Of a DNA stretch of 64,000 nucleotides, positions 1 to 8,722 are shown piece after piece; position 1 is the first letter of the stretch; every line of letters begins with the position of its first letter. Source of the stretch: Roseiarcus sp963820095 (GTDB lineage: Bacteria > Pseudomonadota > Alphaproteobacteria > Rhizobiales > Beijerinckiaceae); NCBI GenBank assembly GCA_963820095.1, contig CAWFZA010000023.1, positions 186,001 through 250,000 on the forward strand. The letters run 5' to 3'. The notes under the pieces are model-generated. The model ran no database searches. It had not been told where the DNA came from and saw only the letters and a program-made list of their open reading frames with translations. The position numbers and the translations under genes are program-made.

Positions 1-13
1 ATAGGAATGACGA

Positions 14-385
14 ATGCCAGAAGCTAAGCGCAGTTTCCATCATCTCCTGGGGCCGGGATTTCCCACCCGCAATCTTGGCAAGGGCAATACGATCTTTGAG
101 GAGGGCGATCGCGGCGACGAGTTCTTCATTGTCGTACGCGGCCGGGTCGAGATCAGAAGCGGCGATCGGCATTTTGAGACTCTCGAGGCCGACGGCATTT
201 TCGGGGAAATGGCGCTGATCGACGACAGCCCCCGCAGCGCGACGGCGGTCGCTTTGACCGACGTGACGCTAGCGCCGATCAAGGAGAATCAGTTCCTGTT
301 CCTGGTGCAAAACACCCCGTTCTTCGCGCTGAGCGTCATGCGCGTCCTTGCGCGCCGATTGCGCCGCCAGAACAAAGCGCCGTGA
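14..385 (+). CDS. Single-domain cyclic nucleotide-binding (Crp-like) protein
   Basis: A 123-residue protein that is essentially one cNMP-binding beta-barrel. Visible family signatures are an early IFEEGDRGDEFFIVVRGRVEI segment split over the first strands, a GEMALIDDSPRSATA phosphate-binding-cassette-like loop near residues 65-79 and a C-terminal helix with VMRVLARRLRR. There is no DNA-binding helix-turn-helix and no enzymatic domain, so it is more likely a stand-alone sensor or adaptor than a transcription factor. The ATG has an AGGA sequence 7 bases upstream. The upstream context lies outside the window. The nucleotide it binds, if any, cannot be told. Confidence 0.85.
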   Translation: MPEAKRSFHHLLGPGFPTRNLGKGNTIFEEGDRGDEFFIVVRGRVEIRSGDRHFETLEADGIFGEMALIDDSPRSATAVALTDVTLAPIKENQFLFLVQNTPFFALSVMRVLARRLRRQNKAP

Positions 386-425
386 TCGGCGCGGTCGTTC
401 GTCTCACGCCGCGAGCGGCTCCGCG

Positions 426-1022
426 CTAGACGACGATCGCAATCGCTTCCCGGCCCTTCGGCGTCTCGACGACGCGCATCGACACCGCCTGGCCTTCGAA
501 GAGGCTTCCGACGCCGGAAGCGCCGAGCGTGGTGCTGTGGACGAACACGTCTCGGCCAAAATCATCGCCGGCGATGAATCCAAAGCCACGGGCGTCATCG
601 AACCACTTGACCTTGCCGGTCAAATCGAAGGCGGCGGACGGGTCAAGAGCCGAACGCCGCGGCGACCGTTCGACGGCGCTTCTGGTGTCGACCTCGACAA
701 CGCGCACGACCTCCGCGCCTCGGGCGCCGGTGCGGGCGATGACGCGAACCTTCGCGCCCGAAGGCAAAGTCTGGCGTCCGATCTCGCGCAGGGTCTTAAG
801 ATGCAGGAAGGCGTCGCCGCGGCCGTCCGAGAGCTCAACGAAACCATATCCCTTTGTCGCGTTGAACCATTTCACCGCCGCCTCGACGGTCATCCCCTCG
901 GTCAGCGGATCAGGGTTCGGCGCAATCTCGTTGAATTTGGGGGGCGCGACAGATTCCCCAATCTGCTCCGCGTGCCCGAACGACCGCCTGCCAATTTCCA
1001 ACTCTTGAACCTGACCCATCAT
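426..1022 (-). CDS. Protein with two tandem cold-shock domains
   Basis: About 198 residues holding two cold-shock (OB-fold) domains joined by a charged linker. The first contains AAVKWFNATKGYGFVEL and DAFLH; the second contains GKVKWFDDARGFGFIA and DVFVH. These are the RNP1 and RNP2 type aromatic motifs that bind single-stranded RNA or DNA. Double-domain cold-shock proteins of this length are typical of Alphaproteobacteria, where they act as RNA chaperones. The ATG at 1022 is preferred over the upstream GTG because AAGGGTGG lies just before it. It converges on the cNMP-binding gene. Confidence 0.9.
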   Translation of the reverse strand: MMGQVQELEIGRRSFGHAEQIGESVAPPKFNEIAPNPDPLTEGMTVEAAVKWFNATKGYGFVELSDGRGDAFLHLKTLREIGRQTLPSGAKVRVIARTGARGAEVVRVVEVDTRSAVERSPRRSALDPSAAFDLTGKVKWFDDARGFGFIAGDDFGRDVFVHSTTLGASGVGSLFEGQAVSMRVVETPKGREAIAIVV

Positions 1023-1031
1023 AACGACCAC

Positions 1032-1359
1032 CCTTCGTGACCAGACTTATCGACATCGACAATTGCAGAGTTGAACCGCAACGATCGCCGCCGCTTCACG
1101 CCCAAGAGGCCGCGTTTCGCTTCCTCAAGCCAACCGCCGCCCAAACAGCGGTCCATCTGCAAGGTTACGGCGGTGCTCCCGTGGCGACAGTGATCCAGGT
1201 CACAGTCCGAGCTATTTTTTGCTGGAGGAAGGCTTTCCCGAGTCGAACCACAACGCCTACGCGCGTGAAAGCGGCGTTGGGCGCCAAGCGCGCGTCAACC
1301 TTCCGGAGGAATGCGCATTTGATTTCTCAGCCGGCGCCGCGTGGACCGCTCGACGCCCC
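1032..1359. other. Intergenic region, no gene recognised
   Basis: This stretch between the cold-shock gene start and the sensor-kinase end contains open frames on the plus strand, but they have no recognisable domain and overlap each other. It should carry the cold-shock gene promoter. I see no RNA gene. Confidence 0.5.
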
Positions 1360-2854
1360 TTACGCGACCCGCGCCAACGCGACCGCACGCGAGGCGCGCT
1401 GGACTTTCGGCAGGGTGACCCGCGCCGCCGCGCCCGTATCGGGCCTCGAACTCGAGGCGCAGGGTCCCGCCATGCAATTCGACCAGTGAGTTGGCGATGG
1501 CGAGACCGAGGCCCGATCCCTTCATCCCGTTGACCATGACTGCGGCGGCCTGTTCGAACGGCCGACCCAGCCGCACAAGGTTCTCCACCGCGATTCCGGG
1601 GCCATTGTCCTCGACGGTGAAATGGATGAGCTCGGCGCCCGCAACCGCGCCGATCGAGACTTCCCCTCCCTCGGGCGCGAATTTCACCGCATTGCGCATG
1701 AGCGTTATCAAAATGCGCTCGAGCGCCAGGGGGTCCGCCTCCACAGTCACCTCGGCGCCGACGTCGACCCTGACCGCAACCCGTTTTTCGCGCGCGGTCG
1801 GGGCGACATCGAGCACCGCTCGGCTGACGGCCTGCTCGGCGCGGAAGCGCGCGTAAGTCAGGCTCTCGCGGCCCGCCTCGAGCCGCGCCATGTCAAGGAC
1901 GTCGCTGACCACACCCAACAGATATTCGCCGCTTGCGAGAATGTGGGCGCAATACTCGCCGTATTTTTTCGAGCCCAAAGGGCCGAACGTCTGGCCTCCC
2001 ATCAGTTGCGAGAAACCGATGATGGCGTTGAGCGGCGTGCGCAGCTCATGGCTCATGTTGGCGAGAAATTCCGCCTTGGCGCGATTGGCGGCCTCGGCGC
2101 GCGATTTCTGCTCGTGATAGCGTTCGGCGAGGTCTGCGAGTTGCCGGGCTTGCTCCTCAAGCGATCGGCGCGATTGGTTTAGCTCCGCGACGGTCGTCAG
2201 AAGCAGCTCCTCGGAGCGAATGAGCCTTTGCTCACGACCGTATCTGCCCTTGCGCGCGAAGAGGGCCGCCGCCGCGACCATGAGCCCAATGGTCGCGGCA
2301 AGGAGGACCGTCGTGGTCAGAGCCAAATGGCGCCAGGCAAGGAGATGATCATCGACCGGCGACGCAAACGCCACCCGGGTCAGAGCGCCAGGCAGCAGCC
2401 GCACGGCGGCGAATTGATCGCCGCGTTCAGTCTGGATGCGAATTGCGCCACCCTGAATGTCCCCGGCCGCGGACGGTTTCGCGCGACGGGCAAGCGCCGC
2501 CAGATCCAAATCGGAAGCGTCCTGCGCGCCCTCGTATTCGACCACGCGGCCGTCTCGATCGATGAGCATCGATTGCGCCAGGCGCTCATCGGGATGGGCC
2601 TTGAGGATGCTGCGAAAGATCTCGGCTTGGGACGCCTGCGGATCCGCGCTCAGCGCCGCGTTTAGCCGCTCGGCGAGCAGCGTTGCGCGCATGTCGACCT
2701 CGCGCGCGCCGGCGTCAAGCGCCAAATCGCGCTCGATCCGCAAATGCTGAGCCATGAGCGCGACAATGCAGAGAATTGCAAGGACGACGCCAACAACCGC
2801 CGTGGGCGGGATGAGCTTTGGGCGGATTGTCGCGCCGGCGCGGCGACGAGGCAT
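1360..2854 (-). CDS. Membrane sensor histidine kinase (probable frameshift near C-terminus)
   Basis: Likely a PleC/DivJ-style sensor kinase. It has an N-terminal membrane segment (VVGVVLAILCIVALMAQ), a periplasmic region of about 150 residues, a second membrane segment (LLAATIGLMVAAAALFA), a coiled coil, an H-box FLANMSHELRTPLNAIIGFS, and ATPase boxes including DNGPGIA and GSGLGLAI. As written, the frame after GTLRLEFEA becomes low-complexity and runs on to 1295. Shifting by one base near 1445 gives a natural end, ARVTLPKVQ followed by about 15 residues and a TAA at 1360. I therefore give 1360 as the true end. The start at 2854 (MPRRRAG) fits the membrane segment better than the longer frame. 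The sensed signal is unknown and no response regulator is adjacent. Confidence 0.85.
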
Positions 2855-3160
2855 GCGTCCGACCGCCTCGCTCGGCCGTGGAGCCCACGGCTCGACAAAG
2901 CGCAATGCCGCTCCCCCACTCAGTCTTTGAGCTGTCCCCACTGGATAAGCGCCCCCGTTTGCCGCGCTTTCAGCGCGTCATCGCCATTCCCAGACTTCGC
3001 CACAAATTACACTCGGACTGCCGCCTTAACGCCCGAATCACTACGATAAGAATCCTTGTGCGAATCTTTGTCTAGTCCTTGACAACGCGTCAGGCGCAAA
3101 AAATGTGGCCGACGGGAATCGGGTGAAAGGGGTCCGTAGCGGAACGCGGCCGGACAGGCG

Positions 3161-3253
3161 CCCTGTTCCCTTCTCCCTCCGGGAGAAGGTGGTGCGGGTA
3201 GCGCGCGGGATGCGGGAACACCCTCACCCCTACCCCTCTCCCGGGGGAGAGGG
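3161..3253. repeat. Palindromic intergenic repeat (REP-like, two hairpins)
   Basis: Two GC-rich inverted repeats sit close together: TTCTCCCTCCGGGAGAA at 3171-3187 and CCCTCTCCCGGGGGAGAGGG at 3234-3253, with related CCCTCACCCCTACCCCTCTC sequence between them. This is the style of the dispersed intergenic repeats found in many Alphaproteobacteria. It lies just past the pepN stop and may act as a terminator for it. Copy number cannot be judged from one window. Confidence 0.7.
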
Positions 3254-3262
3254 AATCGTGCG

Positions 3263-5920
3263 TCAGCCGAGGCTGCGCGTCACGATGTCGCGGACGTCGG
3301 GCGACAGCGACGGCTTGGCGGCGATGCGCCGCAGCATCGCCTCGGCATGGCCCCGGCGGACGTCCTCGAGCGAACGCCAGGATCGCATTGCAGTCAGGAG
3401 CCGCGCCGCGATCTGCGGATTCGTCGGGTCGAGCGTCGCGACCACGTCTTCAAGCAGCGCGAAGCCCGCGCCATCGGCGCGGTTGAACTCTCTCTGGTTG
3501 GCCGAGAAGGAGCCGATCAGCGAACGCACCCGATTGGGATTGGCGAGCGAGAAGGCGTGGTGGTTCATGAGGCCCCGCACACGCTCCAGCGTCTCGCGCT
3601 CGGGTATCTGCGCCTGGAGCGCAAACCATTTGTCGAGGACAAGCGGCTCGGCGGCGTAGCGCCTGCCAAACGCGTCGAGCGCCCGTTCGCGCCTGTCGTC
3701 GGACTTGAAGGCGATCGCCGACAACGCGCCGAGGCGCTCGGTCATGTTGTCGGCGTCGGCGAGTTGGCGATGGGCGAGTTCGAGTCCCTGGATCACGTCG
3801 CCGTCGACAAAAAGGCCAAGCGCGACGTTGCGCAAGGCGCGGCGGCCGGCCGCCGCCGCGTCGGGGCTGAAGGTCGAGGGACCGGCAAGCTCGGCGTGCA
3901 GCGCGGCAAGCGCGCCGGCGTAGGTGCGGCCCAGCGCGCCGCGAAGGCCGACGCGCGCGGCGTGGATCGCGTCCGGATCGACGCCCTCGCCGATCTCGCG
4001 GGCGATGTCGGCTTCGGTCGGCAGACCCATCGCCAGCGCGGCGAAGGCATGATCGATGCGCCCGGCGCGAACGTCCTCGATCAAGGCGCCGAAGGCGGCC
4101 GCGAGGCCTCCGTTGCGCTCCGGCGCCCGACCGTCCCGAATGGCCTTGACGCCGCGCAAGAGCACTCGCATCGTCAGGCTCTGCAGCGATTGCCAACGGT
4201 TGAAACTGTCGCTGTCGTGCCGGGAGAGGACGATAAGATCTTCCTCGGTGAGGTTGTCATCGACTCGCACCGGCGCGGAGAAACCTCGCAGGAACGACAG
4301 GGTTGGCCGCTGAGGCACATCGCGAAAGACGATTGACCGCTCCGCATCCTTGAGCTCGAAGACGCCGCTTTCGAGTTCGCCCGCGCTCGCGTCCGACGAC
4401 GTCAGCGGCAGGTCGCCGCCGTTGGCCCCAACGAGCCCGAGCGCGAGCGGCATCGTCATCGGCAGCTTGACGTTCTGCCCCGGCGTCGGCGCCAGCGATT
4501 GCGCGATGTCGAGCCGATAGGTCTTGGCTGTCGAATCGTAGGCGCCGCGCACCGTCACCTTTGGCGTCCCGGCCTGATTGTACCAGCGCATGAATTGCGA
4601 GAGGTCGCGCCCCGAGACCGTCTCGAAACAACCGATGAAATCCTCGACTGTCGCCGCGCTGCCGTCATAGCGATCGAAATAGAGATCCATGCCGGCGCGA
4701 AACGCCCGTGCGCCGATCAGGCGCTTCAACATGCGCACGACCTCTGCGCCCTTCTGATAGACGGTCGCGGTGTAGAAGTTGTTGATCTCGTGATAGATCT
4801 CCGGGCGCACATTGTGCGCCAGCGGCCCCGCGTCCTCGGGGAATTGCGCCGCGCGGAGCGTGCGCACATCGCCGATGCGCTCGACCGGCGCCGAACGCAT
4901 GTCGGCGGAAAAGTCCTGGTCGCGGAAGACGGTCAGGCCCTCTTTGAGGCAAAGCTGGAACCAGTCGCGGCAGGTCACGCGGTCGCCGGTCCAGTTGTGA
5001 AAGTATTCGTGCGCGATCACGCCTTCGATATTGGCGTAGTCGTCGTCAGTCGCCGTCTCGGGCGAAGCGAGGACGTATTTGTCGTTGAAGACGTTGAGGC
5101 CCTTGTTCTCCATGGCCCCCATATTGAAATCGGAGACGGCGACGATGTTGAAAATGTCGAGGTCGTATTCGCGCCCATAAGCCTGCTCGTCCCAGGCCAT
5201 CGAGCGCTTCAGCGCGTCCATTGCGTAACGCGCGCGCTCTTCCCGGCCATGTTCGACATAGATCGCGAGCGCGACGGTCTTGCCGGACGCGGTGACGAAG
5301 GAATCCGAAATATGGCCGAGATCGCCGGCGACCAAGGCGAAGAGATAGGAGGGCTTCTTGTGCGGATCGCGCCAAACGGCAAAGTGGCGGCCGGGCGCAT
5401 CCGCTTCCCCCGCCGCTTCGAGATTGCCGTTGGACAGAAGCACCGGCGCCTCGGCCCGATCGGCCTCGACCCGCACGCGATAAGTCGAGAGCACGTCGGG
5501 CCGATCGAGAAAATACGCAATGCGGCGAAATCCCTCCGCCTCGCATTGCGTGCAATAAGCGGAGCCCGAGCGGTAGAGGCCCATGAGCTTGGTGTTGGCG
5601 GCCGGATCGAGGCGCGTCTCGATCGTCAGCGTGAACGCGCGCCGCGGCGGCCGGCGCAGCACGAAGCCCGACGGGCTCGCCTCGAAAATGGCCTCGTCGA
5701 GCGGCTGGCCGTCCAGTTGGGCGGAGACGAACGCGAGCTCGTCGCCATCGAGCGCCAGCGCCGCGCCTTCCCGGCCGCCGGGGTTGGGGCGGAGCGAGAG
5801 AGTCGAGACGACGCGCGTCGCATGGATGTCGAGCGACACGTCAAGCTCGACGTGGTCGATGAGATAGTCCGGCGCGCGATAGTCGCTGAGGCGAACAGCT
5901 TGTCCGTCCGACGGACGCAT
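3263..5920 (-). CDS. pepN: Aminopeptidase N (M1 zinc metallopeptidase)
   Basis: An M1-family aminopeptidase of about 885 residues, the normal length of proteobacterial PepN. It shows the exopeptidase motif GAMENKG, the zinc site HEYFHNWTGDRVTCRDWFQL followed by the glutamate-containing KEGLTVFRDQ, and the downstream catalytic tyrosine region YHEINNFYTATVYQKGAEV. It removes N-terminal residues from peptides in the cytoplasm. The ATG at 5920 has an AAAGG site about 9 bases before it and is preferred over the TTG 15 bases upstream. It runs in the same direction as murI, 38 bases downstream of it, so the two may share a transcript. No broken residues are seen. Confidence 0.97.
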   Translation of the reverse strand: MRPSDGQAVRLSDYRAPDYLIDHVELDVSLDIHATRVVSTLSLRPNPGGREGAALALDGDELAFVSAQLDGQPLDEAIFEASPSGFVLRRPPRRAFTLTIETRLDPAANTKLMGLYRSGSAYCTQCEAEGFRRIAYFLDRPDVLSTYRVRVEADRAEAPVLLSNGNLEAAGEADAPGRHFAVWRDPHKKPSYLFALVAGDLGHISDSFVTASGKTVALAIYVEHGREERARYAMDALKRSMAWDEQAYGREYDLDIFNIVAVSDFNMGAMENKGLNVFNDKYVLASPETATDDDYANIEGVIAHEYFHNWTGDRVTCRDWFQLCLKEGLTVFRDQDFSADMRSAPVERIGDVRTLRAAQFPEDAGPLAHNVRPEIYHEINNFYTATVYQKGAEVVRMLKRLIGARAFRAGMDLYFDRYDGSAATVEDFIGCFETVSGRDLSQFMRWYNQAGTPKVTVRGAYDSTAKTYRLDIAQSLAPTPGQNVKLPMTMPLALGLVGANGGDLPLTSSDASAGELESGVFELKDAERSIVFRDVPQRPTLSFLRGFSAPVRVDDNLTEEDLIVLSRHDSDSFNRWQSLQSLTMRVLLRGVKAIRDGRAPERNGGLAAAFGALIEDVRAGRIDHAFAALAMGLPTEADIAREIGEGVDPDAIHAARVGLRGALGRTYAGALAALHAELAGPSTFSPDAAAAGRRALRNVALGLFVDGDVIQGLELAHRQLADADNMTERLGALSAIAFKSDDRRERALDAFGRRYAAEPLVLDKWFALQAQIPERETLERVRGLMNHHAFSLANPNRVRSLIGSFSANQREFNRADGAGFALLEDVVATLDPTNPQIAARLLTAMRSWRSLEDVRRGHAEAMLRRIAAKPSLSPDVRDIVTRSLG

Positions 5921-5957
5921 GGGGAAACCTTTCAAGGCTTGGGAGAATTCTAGGGCG

Positions 5958-6911
5958 TCAGGCCGGAGCGAAGCCGATCGCCGCCCCGGAGATAAAAGCC
6001 AGCCCGTAGCGACGCAAGGTCTTTTGCAACGACAGCGGCGGCGCCTCGCCGCTGGTGAAGATCGCGGTCCCCTCGCGGCTCACCGGGGCGTCCGGGCGGC
6101 CGACGCCGATCAGCGCGTCGAGACGGCGCGCGATCGCCGGCGCCGGGTCGACGAAGCCGACCGGCCAAGGGGAAAGGCGCGCGATCCTGTCCGCGATGAG
6201 CGGAAAATGCGTGCAGGCAAGCACGATCTGGTCCGTGCGCCGGCCATCGTGTTCGACAAAACAGGGCGCGATCTCGCGCGCGATTTCGGCTTCGTCAATC
6301 GCCTCGTCGCGCATGAATTGCTCGGCGATGATGGCGAGCCGCGGCGAGCCGACCAGCGTCACCTCGCAATTGGCGGCGTGCTCGCGCACGAGCGCGTGGG
6401 TATAGTCGCGCGCAACAGTCCCGCGCGTCGCCAGCACGCTGATCAGTCTCGACCGCGACGCCGCCGCTGCGGGCTTGATCGCGGGCACGGTGCCGACGAA
6501 CGGCAGGCCCGGATAGGCGGCCCTCAAGGAGGGCAGCGCGAGCGTCGAGGCCGTGCTGCAGGCGATGACGACAATGTCGGGCTCGGTCTCGCCGATCAGT
6601 CGCGCCATCACCGTCTCGACCCTGGCGACGAGCGCCGCTTCGCTCAGTCTGCCATAGGGGAAGGCCGCGTCGTCGGCGGCGTAGACAATCCCGACATCCG
6701 GCCTCAGGCGCCTGACCTCGGCCAACACCGAAAGCCCGCCCAGGCCTGAATCAAACACGAGCGCACGCGGCGCGCGCCGCGGCGGCGCTGGGTTCACCTC
6801 GACTTCGGCGATCAGACTTGGGGGCGCCTGGCCGCCCCCACCCCCTGCCCGGCTCATGGGCGACGGCATACGCGAATCCGTGGCGCGCGGCAAAGTGACC
6901 AATTGGGCCAT
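5958..6911 (-). CDS. murI: Glutamate racemase
   Basis: Converts L- to D-glutamate for peptidoglycan. The family motifs are present: FDSGLGGLSVL near residue 54, DDAAFPYG, the first catalytic cysteine in VIACSTAS and the second in VLACTHFP. The usual ACNTAS reads ACSTAS here, a tolerated-looking N-to-S change. The first 45 residues before ALVFDSG are low-complexity and proline/glycine-rich, so a later start such as one of the internal methionines is possible. Its 5' end abuts the divergent TonB-like gene. It is transcribed toward pepN. Confidence 0.95.
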   Translation of the reverse strand: MAQLVTLPRATDSRMPSPMSRAGGGGGQAPPSLIAEVEVNPAPPRRAPRALVFDSGLGGLSVLAEVRRLRPDVGIVYAADDAAFPYGRLSEAALVARVETVMARLIGETEPDIVVIACSTASTLALPSLRAAYPGLPFVGTVPAIKPAAAASRSRLISVLATRGTVARDYTHALVREHAANCEVTLVGSPRLAIIAEQFMRDEAIDEAEIAREIAPCFVEHDGRRTDQIVLACTHFPLIADRIARLSPWPVGFVDPAPAIARRLDALIGVGRPDAPVSREGTAIFTSGEAPPLSLQKTLRRYGLAFISGAAIGFAPA

Positions 6912-7972
6912 TGACCGGATATGAGCGATTCAGCCAAGGAAACACAGAACGCTGTCGCGAGAGGAATTGCGGGCTGACCGCCACGTTGTTGTCCGAGGCC
7001 GATTTCACGGCCGAACCGGTCGAGCGTCTCGACGCGCCCGATCCACCGACGCCCGCCGAGCGCCGGGGTCACGCGCTCGCGCTCATTCTGGCGGTCGCGC
7101 TGCATATCCTAATTCCGCTCTCGTTCGTCCTCTATTATTGGCTTTGGCCGCACCCGGTTCCGACCGTCGTGCAGGAAATTCCGGTCGAGGTGGTTCAAGA
7201 GGAGCCGCCGCCCCCACCCAAGCCGAAGCCGCCGGAGGAGAAACCGAAACCGAAGCCGCAGCCGGACCTCGAGAAGCCCGCCTATGACGCGCCCGCGGCT
7301 CCGACGGAAGAGAAGGTCAACCGCGAATCTCCCGACAAGAAGACGGAAGCCAAGGCGACGCCGGAGGCCCCTCCCCCGCCAAATCCGGGGGCGTCGCCGA
7401 AAGCGGAAACGCCAGCGCCGGCGCCCCATCCCGCCGAAGAGCAAAAGGGCGAGGCGGCGCCGCCCGCGCACGATCTGAAGCCTGAGCCCGATGGCGAACT
7501 ACCCGCCGACCAGAACCCGAAGCCTGAGGACAATCCGAGTGAGGCCGCCGCCCCTGCTGCGCCGCCCGCGCCGCCGAAGAAGGCGCCCGTCGGCGAGCCG
7601 CTGCCGACCATCGAGGATCTGCCGCAATACAAGTTCGCGCGCTCGGTGGAGAAGTCGCCGATTGCCGGCGGAAACGCCGAGGCTCGGTATCTGACGATCA
7701 TCTATGGGATGATCAAGGCGCACCTGCGCGAGAGGCCGGAGCTCCACATCGATCTCGCCAACAGGCACGGCGTCGTGGACTTCTATGTCGATGAAGGCGG
7801 CAATCTCGTCGGCCGCAGGCTGGTCGCCTCAAGCGGATCGCCGAATCTCGACATCGCCGTCATGGCGGCCATCGCGGAGGCTGCGCCCTATCCCGCGCCG
7901 CCCACCTGGAGTCCCGTCTCGCTCAATTACAACTTTGGCCGAGTCCCGAGGCCTGGCGACCGTGATCATTGA
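6911..7972 (+). CDS. TonB-family energy transducer-like protein
   Basis: A 353-residue protein with a short cytoplasmic N-terminus, one membrane anchor (LALILAVALHILIPLSFVLYY, about residues 56-76), a long proline/lysine/glutamate-rich periplasmic spacer (about 85-235) and a C-terminal TonB/TolA-like globular domain ending PPTWSPVSLNYNFGR. TonB couples inner-membrane proton motive force to outer-membrane receptors. The SYYGRV-like end NYNFGRVPRP supports TonB. The listed start is a TTG that overlaps the divergent murI start; later in-frame CTG or TTG codons around 6974-6989 are equally possible. No exbB/exbD is adjacent. Confidence 0.85.
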   Translation: MTGYERFSQGNTERCRERNCGLTATLLSEADFTAEPVERLDAPDPPTPAERRGHALALILAVALHILIPLSFVLYYWLWPHPVPTVVQEIPVEVVQEEPPPPPKPKPPEEKPKPKPQPDLEKPAYDAPAAPTEEKVNRESPDKKTEAKATPEAPPPPNPGASPKAETPAPAPHPAEEQKGEAAPPAHDLKPEPDGELPADQNPKPEDNPSEAAAPAAPPAPPKKAPVGEPLPTIEDLPQYKFARSVEKSPIAGGNAEARYLTIIYGMIKAHLRERPELHIDLANRHGVVDFYVDEGGNLVGRRLVASSGSPNLDIAVMAAIAEAAPYPAPPTWSPVSLNYNFGRVPRPGDRDH

Positions 7973-8202
7973 ACGCAATTGTAAGTCGTCCTGACGCGAT
8001 CGAACGTGGTGTAGTTGCTCCAATAAGGGCTCGCCCTCATTCCGTATTTTTCGCACTCTTTGTCGGCCTGGGCGTAAAATTCATACGGGCGCGGGAAAGT
8101 GTCGCGGTGCGGCGCGTTCGGATAGTAGATAAACGTGACGTCACGGTGCATCGCGCAGCCGCTTAGCGCCGCGAGCATTCCGACCAGGAAGACAAACCGC
8201 AT
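7966..8202 (-). CDS. Small lipoprotein
   Basis: A 78-residue protein with a short signal peptide and lipobox (MLAALSGC, cysteine at about residue 16), followed by an aromatic- and histidine-rich mature part with two more cysteines (KECEKY and TYNCVQ). It ends 7 bases inside the convergent TonB-like gene. The lipobox predicts an outer- or inner-membrane anchor. I do not recognise the family and assign no function. Confidence 0.75.
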   Translation of the reverse strand: MRFVFLVGMLAALSGCAMHRDVTFIYYPNAPHRDTFPRPYEFYAQADKECEKYGMRASPYWSNYTTFDRVRTTYNCVQ

Positions 8203-8722
8203 TCTCGCCCCACGCCTCGAGAACCGCCGGGCTGTCCCAAAGCGCCCGACTCTCTGACGGCCACTCTGCCCGCCCTCCGCCTGTCGCGCAAGACTTTCTC
8301 CCGATTAGCGCTCAATTGAGGCGAAAGCTTCCATGGAGAGCTGGAACTCTCAAGCTTCCTTAGGCCGGCGAGAACGAACAGCGGTGCAACCTGGTTGAAT
8401 GTGGGTAATTCTACCCAATTGACCTGATGCAGGCGACACGTTAGAAACAATAGTACGCAGGCGGCGCGGAATTAACATCGGAAGCTCGTGGCCCCGCCCA
8501 TTGTATCGTGTAGCAGAAGTCCTTCAGAATAGATCGTCGTCACCGGCCAGCTTAACGCATCAAGAACGGCCGGGTCATATTCGGACTGCCAAAAGTCTTC
8601 TTTGTCTTAACTCGAAAACCGTCGCGCGATCCTCAAGTCGATCTGTAATTCCTGCAAACGTGTTTGTTCAGCCCGTACCAGCCGACAACCTGACGCGCGA
8701 TCAAACCTTTAGGATCAGAATC
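8203..8722. other. Intergenic region, no gene recognised
   Basis: About 520 bases between the divergent lipoprotein and RTX genes. It should hold both promoters. Short frames exist but none has a domain, a ribosome-binding site or a composition that convinces. Confidence 0.5.

Noticed and set aside
426..1040. Long plus-strand open frames over the cold-shock gene
   Set aside because: They are shadows of the tandem cold-shock gene in GC-rich DNA, with no domains.
3347..5953. Long plus-strand open frames antisense to pepN
   Set aside because: Arginine-rich low-complexity translation opposite a strongly supported gene.
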